Shown one piece after another: positions 1-12,258 of a stretch of DNA of 64,000 nt (positions are counted from its first letter, which is position 1; each line of letters opens with the position of its first letter). Under the pieces are notes generated by a model that was not told where the DNA came from, made no database searches, and saw only the letters and a list, made by a program, of their open reading frames with translations. Origin of the DNA: Cyprinodon diabolis (lineage: Eukaryota; Chordata; Actinopteri; Cyprinodontiformes; Cyprinodontidae); NCBI GenBank assembly GCA_030533445.1, contig CM060073.1, positions 39,281,428 through 39,345,427 of the forward strand, written 5' to 3'. The translations under genes were made by a program, and so were the position numbers.

Positions 1-1295
<1,295 letters not shown>

Positions 1296-2332
1296 TACAT
1301 CCAGAAAATATTTAAGGTGTTGACATTTCACACATCTAGGTATGTTACAGCCTTATTCCAGATGGTGTTAAACCAATTTCATCCTCAAAAAGCTACATAG
1401 AATACCCTAATATGTTAATTGGGTAAACGCTACCTATAGAAATGTTCTTTCTAAGCTCAAAATCAGGGTGGAGCAGGTTTTCCTTCAGGATTTCTATTTA
1501 CATTCCTGCATTGAAAAATCCCTATATCCTCACTATTTACCAGTTTCTTATCCTAAAAGAAGACAACAAAAAAAACATCCCCATAGCATGATACTTTCAC
1601 CACTATGCTTAGGGATGGTATTGTTCCTGTTTCCCCCATAGATAACGGTCTGGCATTCACAGCAAAGCATTCAGTCTTTGTTCCTCTAAAGCTGATAATT
1701 TGTTTTCAAAGGTCAGAAAGTTCTTCAGCTGCCTTTTGGCAAACTTTATACTGACGGCCATGTGCTTTTTATGAAGGAGTTTGCAGCTGTCCCTCCGCTC
1801 TACCAAACAGGCTTCATGGGTGGATTGCTGCAGAGATGCGGGGCTTCTTTTCAGCTAGCAGGAGTCCTGGCTGTTCCAAGCCTTTTCTATTTATACATAA
1901 TTGAGGCCATGGTGCTTACTGTGACCTTCAAAGTAGCAGAATTTTTTTTTGTTTCTGTATCTTTCCCCAGATTTTGAGCCCCACGGCTGTCCTCTCTCTG
2001 ATGTCTGCAGACAGTTCATTTGCCTTCATGCTTGGTGTTTGCTCTCTGCGATGATTTCCTATTCCTAGCCTTGTCCAATCAACTGAATTCACCATAGGTG
2101 GATTCCATCTAAGCCGAAGAAAAGACCTCAGCTTTAAGGTTCCGAATAAGGATTTAAATGTTACTTCTTGGTTTTCTGTTTGCAATAAATTTGCAACAGT
2201 TAAAAAAAATAAACTTTCCACATCGCCACAGAGTAAAACAAAAAAGAATAACTGAACACCATTTAAAAAAAGGACTTAAACATGACTAAATGTGGAAGTT
2301 CAGCACTGTGAATACTTTCCAGATGACCTGTA
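1296..2332 (-). mobile_element. Degenerate Tc1/mariner element
   Basis: The inverted ends CTACATCCAGAAAATATTTA and AATACTTTCCAGATGACCTG are typical of a common fish Tc1 family. The minus strand holds remains of the transposase: a start like MKANELSADIRERT (2030-1990) and further scraps down to about 1700. The frame is broken many times and the element is shorter than a full copy, so it is dead. Confidence 0.82.
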
Positions 2333-4870
2333 GCTTCAATTTGATATCTGATCTGTGAAATCTGTTCACCGAACTGCAATAAATGAAATGGAAATAGGGA
2401 GGTAATGAATAAAGTGAAAGTAGAGAATCCAGCCAGTACAGGGTGGTGATGGGGCTGAAGCGCCCAGGCTTGGCACTGCTCAGAGAGAGAGAGAGAGGAA
2501 CGAGGAGAAGAAAAGGCTTGGGCACACACAGGGAGGGCTGGTGGAGAGACATCAGGAAGTAATAACGATTGGCCCAACCGAAACAGGCGCTAAGGTTACT
2601 CTCAGTCATGTTCTGCCACAGTTTCAACCAAAAGAAAACGGAAAGAAAAAGAAAGGAAAAAATAATCTGGTTGAGTTGTGCAGCGAGGAGCTGACGGATG
2701 TGGATCACTGAGGTCTAACCCTAATGATTCATGGTCAGACTCCACCGCTTGTATCAGCACTGAATGAGTTTGATGAATTGCTCACAATCTAACTCTTAAC
2801 AGAACACCCAGCAGGGAGTCACTGTAGTTTTCTGGAGAATTGATTTGATCTTTTACCAGAACACAAAATTCCACTTCCCTAATAAACCCCCCCACTTCAC
2901 CACTTTGACACCCATTCTTGAATACGCCTCGAACTCTCACCTACTTTCTCCCCCCACACCCGGCTGTGGATGGGGTGGGGGTTACCAAGGGACCCCTCCC
3001 TCCTCTGTGATGCTGTGTCACTTCTTCTCCTATTCTAGGGCAAAGGGAAGCTGTGCTCTTCCTTGGAGGATTGATAATCTTCTCCAAAGCAGCAATCTAT
3101 GCAAGCTAAAGCCGTTTACTTTCCACTTTACACCTGCTGAAGCAGCAAAGACGTCGTTGATCCCCTGGAGGGTTTTATAAGGCAAACAAATGGAAAACAA
3201 ACAGGTTGACATAAAAAATTACTGTGTGCAGCAAAGAGCACTTCCTGCACCCCCCCCAACCCCTTTTTTTTCTCCCCTGTCTATTCCTCAACCCCCATCC
3301 GTCCCCTCTCACCAGCTTTCATCAGGGCTCAGACAAGGACCATTGTATTCCCAGCCGTTTACTCCCCAAAGGCATGAGACAACAGAAATGATGCTACAAA
3401 AATGCAGTCAGTCTAAACCGTTTCCTCTTTGCAAAAAAAAGTGAATAATCAAAAAATTCAACCCTAGAGATCAGGTATGATTTTGACACAAGTAGAGAAG
3501 AAATGTCAACAATCCCAGATGTTTCTAATGGGAGTTAACTGAATGTACATTAGCGTGGTGTTAAGGGCTGCGCACAGAAAGCTGTGAAGCAGTGAGATGC
3601 AAGATCATAGGGAGGAAGCAGGTATGTAGCAGGAGGCCTGAGGCGGTCTGCATGTCCATGCACATCCTGACAAGCAGAAACAGCTTTTAAACATTGGGGA
3701 GAGACAAGTATTCTGCGCTGATTGCTGGCGGGAAAAATCCGAAACCGCAAACTGGCTTTATAAAAAAAAAAAAAAAACTTGGACTGAAGTCAGCAGTAGT
3801 GTAAAAAAGTAACGGTCAAAAGCTATTTTTGTTTGCTTTGTTTCAATCAAATGTTTAAAGCTTTAGATAGGACAGAACGTCTCAAGAACGGTTTGTTTTT
3901 AGAGGAATCGAGTTGAACAGGCGACTCACCCGTCCAAAAATCTCAGCTCGACCTTTAACCCTGCAAGAACACAGCTGCTTATTTCCATCCCTATATTAAC
4001 ATCTCCCTCCAACGCTTCCACCAAAAAGAGGGGTCAAGAATCAGACCTTTAATCTGAGTGGATGTATTTATTAGAGAAAAAAAACATAAATCTGTTTGTT
4101 TTCAGCAACATTGCTGCTGTCAAAATTTCTACACATATTTAGATAAATCAAAAATGTAAGAAATCTTGATTGATAATCCAAAACTTGCCATTTTATCACA
4201 TTTACTTAGTTGGGGTCCATTTCAAAAAGCAGGGTTAATAAAAACTCTTAAGTTTTCTAAACCTGAAATCAGGGAAACTCTTGAGGTTTCACAAAGAGAG
4301 ATTATTCATCCTCCATTTCTGTTGCCATGGTAACATTCTCCCCAGCCCTGACGTGGTTGGGAGCAGGTTTTGTTCAGTAAACTTAAAGAGTGTTCTCCAT
4401 CCCCGCTCTCCTTAGAGCCAATCACATTGTTTTATTTCCTGATTTAGTCAGGAGATTTTTGTCATAGTTTAATGCATACATTAAAAAAAATCATTCGCTG
4501 GGTAAGTTAGACACATTAGGTTTTTAAAAACAAATATTGCATATCCATTTGATAAGCATCTTATTAAATGATGATTGCCGTTAATTGAGACTAACTGGGA
4601 ATTAAATATTTATAGGGAGAGGATTCATCAACTCAGCTGACAGGATATAAGGTTTATTTGTTTTGGTTTGTGTAATATTAGGATTTTTAAAAAACATTTT
4701 GTGAAGAACTACTGAGTTTTTTTTCGCAGATTACACATGAATAGATTAATTAATTCCGAAGTGACAATGAATTACCAGGGGATAGGATTCATTCAGTGAC
4801 AACAACCTAATGAGCCTACTGGCACAGTCTGAAGCCATTCTTCATTTACTGTTTATTGGAAGACAGATTC
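2333..4870. other. No supported gene
   Basis: Mixed sequence with a GA-rich run near 2480-2500 and C runs near 2890 and 3250. A possible 31-base minus-strand exon lies at 3930-3960 (see findings). Near 4220-4300 there is a phrase (AAACTCTTGAGGTTTC) whose reverse complement recurs near 5450, perhaps the two ends of an old DNA transposon. Confidence 0.4.
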
Positions 4871-5181
4871 CAGCCCAGGGTCTTTCTGCATGGAGTTTGC
4901 ATGTTCTCTCTGAGCATGTGTGGGTTCTCTCCAGGTACTCCGGCTTCCTCCCACAGTCCAAAAACATGACTGTTAGGTTAAATGGCTTCTCTAAATTCTC
5001 CTTAGGTGTGAGTGTGTGTGAATGGTTGTTTGTCCTGTTTGACTCTGTGTTGCCCTGCGATGGACCGGCGACCTGTCCAGGGTGGACCCCGCCTCTCACC
5101 CAATGACTGCTGGAGATAGGCACCAGCAGCCCTCGCGACCCCACTCGGGATAAGTGTGTTAGAAAATGGATGGATGGATGG
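4871..5181 (+). repeat. Fish SINE-type repeat with GGAT tail, head missing
   Basis: Same family as the copies at 48644-49016 and 51543-51892. It starts at the phrase CCAGGGTCTTTCTGCATGG, so the tRNA-like head is absent. The body includes TCCGGCTTCCTCCCACAGTC and ATGGACCGGCGACCTGTCC, and the end is AAAATGGATGGATGGATGG. Apparent reading frames on both strands are artefacts. Confidence 0.85.
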
Positions 5182-5984
5182 AAGACAGATTAAACATAAG
5201 GAGGAACCCATGAGATGATGCACAGGTCCTACCTGTAACGCTGTTTCTTTGTCTTTTAAACACATTCTCCATTTATGTATCTCATTTCTTCCTATGGGGT
5301 GAAATAGGCACTTCTTGTTGCCTGTTGTCATAGTGACTTGTCGAATCAGCGCTCCACTGATAATGGCTTTTCATACTTGTTACACACATGTTTAGTTCTG
5401 AATGGACCTACTTAGAGCTGATTAACTAACAGCAGTTTTTTTGAAACTGAAAACTCAAGAGTTTCCAACCTTAGGTTAGATCATTTTAGAGTTGAGGGTT
5501 TGAGTATTGGATTTGTTTAACCTGCTTATTGAAATACAAATAACACAATTTTAAATGAGGCAGATGTTTGTTGATGATAAGTTTGGGAATATCTCCACAT
5601 ATAAGAAGACTACACCAATGGTCGGAGCAGTTATTGGTTTCTGCTACAAAGCTGACTGGATGAGGAGATACATCCACCCGTCACCACACACATTAAGAAG
5701 CACGGTAGAGGAGGTAGAATATAATCTAAAAAGTAAGTGATCATTGGAGTCACCAAGTCCCCATCAATCTTTTCTGTCCTACCATCACAGACATAAACAT
5801 GTGTTTACAAAACTATTTGAAGACTTTACCTGGATCTTTGTGAGCATTTAACAGCTCAGACAGAGATTTTACAACACATACAGAGGCACTAAATGTGAAA
5901 CTGTATTTCTTTTGAAGTTCTTTGAACTACCAGGACATGAAAAATATAACTTTAATCAGAATAAAAAAAAATACTTTAAAAAAT

Positions 5985-6280
5985 ACCATTGTTTTGTCTG
6001 TTTGGTAGATTATAAACCAAATCATACAGCTAAATCAACACAGAAATGGTTCAACAGACACACAAGCAATCTTCTTCTAATCCCGTCTCACTTCTCAGAT
6101 CCAAATCCTGTTGGATCATCAGAAGAAATCAACCAGAAGAGAAAAGCCAGGATTCTGAATGGCAAAAAGAGAATTGCAGAGGAATCCTTAAAGATCCTTT
6201 TCTTCATTTGCTCCAACTTAGTAAAATCTGAAGCCATTGGCAAGTCTTTACCAGCAATAATCAAGGCTCTCACATGAGAA
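5985..6280 (+). pseudogene. Tc1-type transposase C-terminal fragment
   Basis: The frame beginning at 5912 contains DYKPNHTAKSTQKWF and then PSHFSDPNPVGSS, which correspond to the catalytic-domain end of fish Tc1 transposases (...HTAKST..W..., SPDLNPIEH...). Only the C-terminal part remains, and the final DDE glutamate region is altered, so it is inactive. Confidence 0.75.
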
Positions 6281-6289
6281 GCACATTTA

Positions 6290-8400
6290 ATCCAGCATAT
6301 ACTATCCTATTGGGCATATGGACATGTGGAGCTAGAAGGACATACATTGAACTGTACCTAGGATACATTTTCTTTGTTCCTCTTCTTTACTTGCCAGTAT
6401 TATTCCACTGCTTATTGATTTTTGTTTATATCATGTAAAGATATTTAAACACTCTTGTTGCTGAAATTTGCTACGAAAATACATTTGCCTTGCTTTATGT
6501 TACTGTCAGCAAACTCCAGAACATATTCTGGCAACATCTGCGACACAGCTTGTAAAACCAAATGAGAAAAAAAAAAAAAAAGACCATAACGTTGGGAACT
6601 TTAATTGAAATTCCATCTTCTATTTCAAACTAGCAGCTATCAATTTTTTCAACAGTTTTCTAACAAATATTTAATAGGACTGTGGGGAAAACAAACAAAA
6701 CAAAACACTGAACAACCTTGCAAAGAAATCCTTTTCAAAGGCAAACGGTAAGAAAGCGGAATGATATTTTAAGGTTTCATTGAAACAAGGTTGCGGCGTC
6801 ATTAGTAATCTTTAAAAATGACACAAAGTGTAAAGTGAAAGGTTCGAGCAGCAGCTAAGTAGGCTTCTGTTGTGACCTGAACAACAGCAGGGAATGACCC
6901 AGAAAGCTGGAGGAGGTGAGATGAGGAGGGGGAGGTTTTTAAAGACGCCACTGCTTTTTGTAGCAACACCACAGGACAGGCAGCAGCGGGATCAGCGTTC
7001 CCTACAGACTCCTTCATACAAGTGTTTGTACCATGCTGCTGTCAACTGTCCCCCAGTCAGACATGACCTAATCTGGGATATTCACTTCATAATGATGTCA
7101 TCTTTTCTTTGTACAGGAAGATTTAATGAAGAAGCTTTACATCCAACTCCTCCACGTTCAGCAGAACAGAACAGGGTCTCTGCAGATCTCAAATTCACCA
7201 GAAACCATTTTATGACTCTCACACACAATGCAGTCTTTGTTTCTTTTGAAGGATTAAATCTTCATGTTAATGGAGCAAAAAAGAACCAGGTTCCAACTTT
7301 TTATCTAGGCATAACTTTTAAGTAGTTTTCTTGTCAATAAAGCATCTTCTGGGTGCCGACATACAAAAAAAAGGCTTTAAAAATTCAGTTAGATAATACA
7401 TGGAGGCCAACAGGCCAACATTATGTATGTATGTGGTGCCAACATTATTCAAGCATTTTAAAAGAAAGAGAAAAGATTAGATGTGCAAAGTTTACAGACC
7501 TTTTATATATTAATAATAATGGGATTTGTTCACTGTTTTACTAGATAAGACATTTTTTTTTATTTTTATAGAAATTATGTAAGGGGCATCTCAAAATACT
7601 TATTGTTTTCTTATCATATTGCTCAGTTCTATTTCAAATATAAGCTATGTGTACTCATTTTAGCTAAATAAAGAGCACTATGTGAAAAACTGATTGTTCA
7701 ATCAGCAATAGATTCAGTAAGCATGGCTACACAGTAGCTAGAAGAGATAATGAAGATTTAGACCTTTTAGCCAGAGCCAAGGCCACAATAAATGTGACTA
7801 TTTTTCCAACCTAAAGATTTTTTCTGTCAAGATCAGGAAAGGCTGAATGTTACTAACACTTTCCCTACAATAGAATTAGCTAGAAGGCAATGCATTAAAC
7901 ACGGCCTCCACAAGAACCAATACCCTGATGCACAATGAGGCTGAACAACAATACATGAACAATGCAGTCGCAGAGAAGCGAGTGTCAATTTATCTCCCAA
8001 CAAAATAAATCTATTCTAAAGGTTTATTCACTGACAGAAATCATCCAAATTCTTATTTTCAATTGGATTAGATGAAAAGTGCAAAGATGTAATTAAATAT
8101 TACGGTTTGCATGTGAATGTCTGTTGACAAAGTTTGGAACACTGTCTGAAAAGGACCAGAGCCACCTGGTTTCAAACTTCTGCTGCTACTTAAATGACCC
8201 TGGTTACATCTTCAGCCAATTTGTTCAAATCTCGCCAAGGAAAACTATTAATATTATATTTAGATGAGAAAACCAGTTTCAAGCTCCGCTCTAACTTATG
8301 CTAAGGGTGAACCCATAAGGCTGAGGTCAGGACTTTTTGAAGGCAAATAAAGTTCATCCGAACCAAACTTTATGTTCAACTTTATTTCATTTTGGATTAA
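6290..8400. other. No gene seen
   Basis: AT-rich sequence. The 143-codon plus-strand frame at 6894-7325 has no recognisable family or splice context. Confidence 0.45.
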
Positions 8401-8419
8401 AAGTCAATTTTTCATATTT

Positions 8420-9605
8420 GTTGATATTGAACATTAACAAACTCCTCATAGGGATTTTAAGCAATGAGCTTCAAACTTGGTCAGTATGCAGGTAAGGCAT
8501 ATGAGATTTAAAGTTATCAAAATTGTGAGCTTTTGAGTATGGTGAAGGGGCATGGCCAGACCCAGAATTTAGCATTCTTTTAAAGTTATTTGAAATGCAA
8601 TAATTTCTACAAAAGAAAATCCAAATTGAACCAAGTTTGAGAGAATTGATCCACTTAAGTGCCTGACGGTACTGGCTGGGCAAATGATGAAATCATCAAA
8701 GCCCCGCCCCCTGAGAGAAGAAAGTCATTTTTTCCCCTTGGGAGGTTCCCTTTCTGACACCTTTAACCCCATCAACATAAAGCCTGGTCAGTTAGGCAGA
8801 TAACCTGTTCCTCTAACTTTGTTTTAGGCACAGAGAGTTTTAGTTAGCTTCCTTGAAGGCTTGGTGAAGTGAGGGGTTTCGTTTGGCTCTAATTTCCAAA
8901 TAGATCTTTGAATCTGGACCAAAATTGCCATGATAGATCCTAGTCTTACCCCACACAGGAATCCAGCCAAATGTTGGGTGGGTGTGGCCTAATTTATCCA
9001 TAGCACTTCCTAGAATCATTAAAACAGCCAGCCCCAAACCATGCTAAAACTGAGGATTATGAAACTTGACACACATGTGTATGCCTCCACGGTGTACAAA
9101 AAAAAGTATCATGTAGAAAGTCGGCCATTTTAGATTAAAGGCGCCACTTCCGCTCGCTTACTTTATGTTGTATCTGAGCAAGCTACTCCTAGAGCTTTTG
9201 AGTTACAGACTTCAAATTCACTAAGCAGAACCTAATGGCATTGGGGATAAAAAGTTATCAAAAGTTTTTTTTGCTGCGACAATGCTGCTCGTCATAAGAC
9301 AAATGTAAACCAGACCGGATCCATGCTTTAACCAACGATTATGAAATTTGGGACACATGTATAACCCACCTGAATGCATAAAAAAGTCTCTTGGAACCAT
9401 GGTCCAACCCTCAGAGGAAGTTGGTTTGGAATAAATTTGCCATTTTCTCTCATTTACTCATACTGTATCTAAGCAAAATCCTCCTAGAACTTTTAGTTAT
9501 AGAATTCAAATTCACTATCATAGACTTTAGAAATTGGGCATCAAAAGTTATTCAAGACATATTTCTGCATGGAAGCATGTGGGCGTGGCCAGGCATCTAA
9601 ATCTG
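8420..9605. repeat. Diverged tandem units of about 290-330 bp
   Basis: Blocks around 8420-8560, 9035-9306 and 9330-9600 share the same order of phrases: GATTATGAAA(C/T)TTG, ACACATGT, GTATCT.AGCAA, TCCTAGA.CTTTT, TTCAAATTCACTA, AAGTTATCAAA or a close variant, and then a GGGCGTGGCC-like end. The last two units are clearest. No coding sense is visible. Confidence 0.6.
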
Positions 9606-10862
9606 ACCTCTCACCATACAACCTCATGGTTCCATATAATTTTCTTGTGTGTCTAATCTCAGACCACGATTCATCATACAACTGATCCTGAATTAAGTAA
9701 CATTGTGTAGTTTTTAGTGAATGTTTTTTTCTGGGAAATAAATGATAGTGAAAGCTGTACAGCACCAGTTGAAAAAGTAAAAAACATTTATAAATCTATA
9801 ACTAAAAACATTAATTTAACCTAACACTAATTTTTAATCCAGATTAAATGAAATCAAAATGGTCTGAGGTTGGAGTTGGACAACTGACTCCGCCCATACA
9901 CAATCCTGACAGCTGCATTAAGGAGCTTGTAAAAAAAAAAAAAAGGAACCTGTAGAACCTGCTGCTGTGGTTCTCACCAGAGAAAGTATTTTTTCAAAAT
10001 AAAAGTAGACATATAGTATTACATTGTTTGTAATAACTTCTAATATTGTAGGGAATGGAAGAACACAGATGCAAACTCAAAAAAGCAACAAAAACAAACA
10101 CAAAAACACTATTGCACGATCAAATCACAACGTTACAAAAACTAAAAATACTTATTTAGTCTACTGTTTAGTAAGAGTAAAGAGTTACTCTTAAGTTAAA
10201 TGTCAAGTGTTGTCATAATTTCATATTTAAATGTCTTTTCTTCAGCTTTGAAAGCTTTTTTCATCAACACATCTATTTTATTGTAAAATACTTCTCATAT
10301 TTAAAAAAAAAACTGTGATTATTTACTGAATATAGTATTGTATCTGCAAATGTTTCAACAAAAAAAAGAGCAACAAGAAAAACAAAATTTGTTTTAAATG
10401 AATCCTCTGTAGGTTTATACATTTTAGCGTCACTTCAGCTGTATGCAAACATACCTAAAGCATCAGAGTTTTACAGCCAGATGTGCGCAAACTCTTCTTT
10501 CTAAATGAAATACCTGCTTTAGTTCAAATCCACACCCATAATCTCCGTTTATTTCCACCTAATGCAGCAGTTTGCACACAGGTTCATTCACCTCCTCTGA
10601 GATCTAACAGCTTCAGCAGACTCTCTGCGATCTGCTGCTGTAAAACTTTTCTGCTGGGGGAGCCAAGCCTCCAAAATAATAGTTAAAGTTATCAAAGTTA
10701 AAACAATCCAGAAAAGCTGCAGAGGAAACCTACCTGGGTGAGAAGCAGACCTGGGAAAGAAGTTTGATTGCGCCGGGAGTTCAGCGTTCCTGCAGGACAT
10801 CCATCTGGATCCGTCCAGCTGTCAAGTTACAAAAAGCAGGTTTCCGGTTGAACTTTCACTGG
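9606..10862. other. No supported gene; one exon-like block
   Basis: Mostly AT-rich. A minus-strand donor-like CACCCAG plus GTAGGT at 10734/10733 could end a 5' UTR exon (10735-10860) of a gene lying to the left. Confidence 0.3.
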
Positions 10863-11010
10863 AAAAAATAATGCAGTCGCTTTTGGCATTTACTTAATCA
10901 TATTTAGTTACTTTAACACTTTTTTTATGCCCTACCCTTCTAACATGAACCAATTGCGTTAAAGTAACTTAATATGATTTAGTAAATGCCAGAAACGGTT
11001 GCATATTTTT
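10863..11010. mobile_element. Small hairpin MITE
   Basis: The left half reads ATGCAGTCGCTTTTGGCATT, then TACT..ATCATATTTAGTTAC. The right half is its reverse complement with a few changes (GTAAC..AATATGAT, AATGCCAGAAACGGTTGCAT). The arms are about 50 bases with a short loop. Confidence 0.7.
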
Positions 11011-11057
11011 TTTTAATTATTATTATTTTATTTTTTTCAGTGATTAAATATGAAGCT

Positions 11058-11509
11058 AGGAAAGAGGATTTGGGCCACTGAAAAAAAAAGGTAACAGATT
11101 TTTTACATTTTATTTCAGTCTAATATGGGGAAAAAGTCAGAATCCTGACTTTAATCTCCAAATTCTGACTTTTTTCTCAGAATTCTCAGTTTAATCTCAG
11201 AATCCTTACTTTAATCTCTGAATTCTGACTTTTTTCTCAGATTTCTCAATTTAATCTCAGAACTCTGACTTTAATCTCATAACTCTGACGTTTTTCTCAA
11301 AATTCTGACTTTAATCTCAGAATTCTCATTTTTTTCTCAGCATTGCGACTTTTTTCTCAAAATTCGGACTTTAATCTCAGAATTCTGAGATTAGAGTCAG
11401 AATTCTGAGGAAAAAGTCAGAATTCTGACTTATTTCCCATATTAAACTTAAATAAAATTTAAAAATCATTTAACTTTTTTCCTTTTTCAGTGGCCCTAAT
11501 CCTCTTCCG
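11058..11509. mobile_element. Foldback element with microsatellite core, 9-bp duplication
   Basis: Inverted ends of about 95 bases (GAGGATTTGGGCCACTGAAA, with TTTCAGTGGCCCTAATCCTC at the other end) enclose a tandem core built from AATTCTGACTT and AATCTCAG or TTTCTCAG. Both sides are flanked by TATGAAGCT (11049-11057 and 11510-11518). A nine-base duplication with long ends suggests a Mutator-like foldback element. No coding capacity. Confidence 0.8.
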
Positions 11510-12094
11510 TATGAAGCTGCTGCAACAAGCAGAAGAATGTTGCACAGAATGGCTTTCTTTGTCAAGCATTGGTATATTTAAATATAACTTCTGCAATTTA
11601 AATTATTTAACTATCAGTTATTTATTGAAATAGACATGAGAATCTGATAACTGAAAAACAACAATATAAATAATAATAAAAGTGACAAGAGGTGAGAACT
11701 GAACAATTATCTTCATTTATTCTCCAACCTTTTCTGTTATGTTGTGGAATTTACACATAAATTCATCTGTTTCAGTAAATAACGCATCCATATGTTTATG
11801 AACTTGTTTTTAATAGTAGTGTTTTGGGGGGGAAAAGATGAAATAAGTGTTCGATGCACATTCTCGGATGAAACAATCTTAACTGTTGATTTAGGTAAGT
11901 CTTCCCAATTATTTACTTTATTTTGAAGTTAGAGAGGAAACGTCCTTTTTCTTCCACATTCTTTCACACTTAACAGGAGCTAATGTCATTCTTTGGGTCC
12001 ACTTATACACTAAGGAGGACCCCACCCCCACAAATCTCACTGCAAGCATGACAGTCAGAGAAGAAACGAGGGAAACTCTCATTCAACACATTTG

Positions 12095-12100
12095 TTTATT
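12095..12100 (-). promoter_or_regulatory. Poly(A) signal of the PKG1-like gene
   Basis: An AATAAA hexamer on the minus strand lies about 160 bases beyond the TAA stop at 12261-12259. It is the nearest canonical signal I see, so it probably ends the transcript. The cleavage site itself is not visible. Confidence 0.5.
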
Positions 12101-12258
12101 GATTTTCTTTGGACAGCTGCAAAACCACAGACTTCTTATGCAAGTATTTTTTATGTAAATCTATAAAGGTTTTATACGTCTGAAACAGTCTAAGCTCTTC
12201 TGTGAAAGGGATCTGCAGGTATGCCCTCTGGAAAGGTGTCTTTGTCTGGAATTTCTAT

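Noticed and set aside
2286..2708. 140-codon minus-strand frame
   Set aside because: Its end overlaps the Tc1 relic, its composition is hydrophobic noise, and there is no splice or family support.
4810..5331. Overlapping frames on both strands of about 100 codons
   Set aside because: They are translations of a dispersed SINE-type repeat. Similar frames appear at the copies near 48.7 and 51.7 kb.
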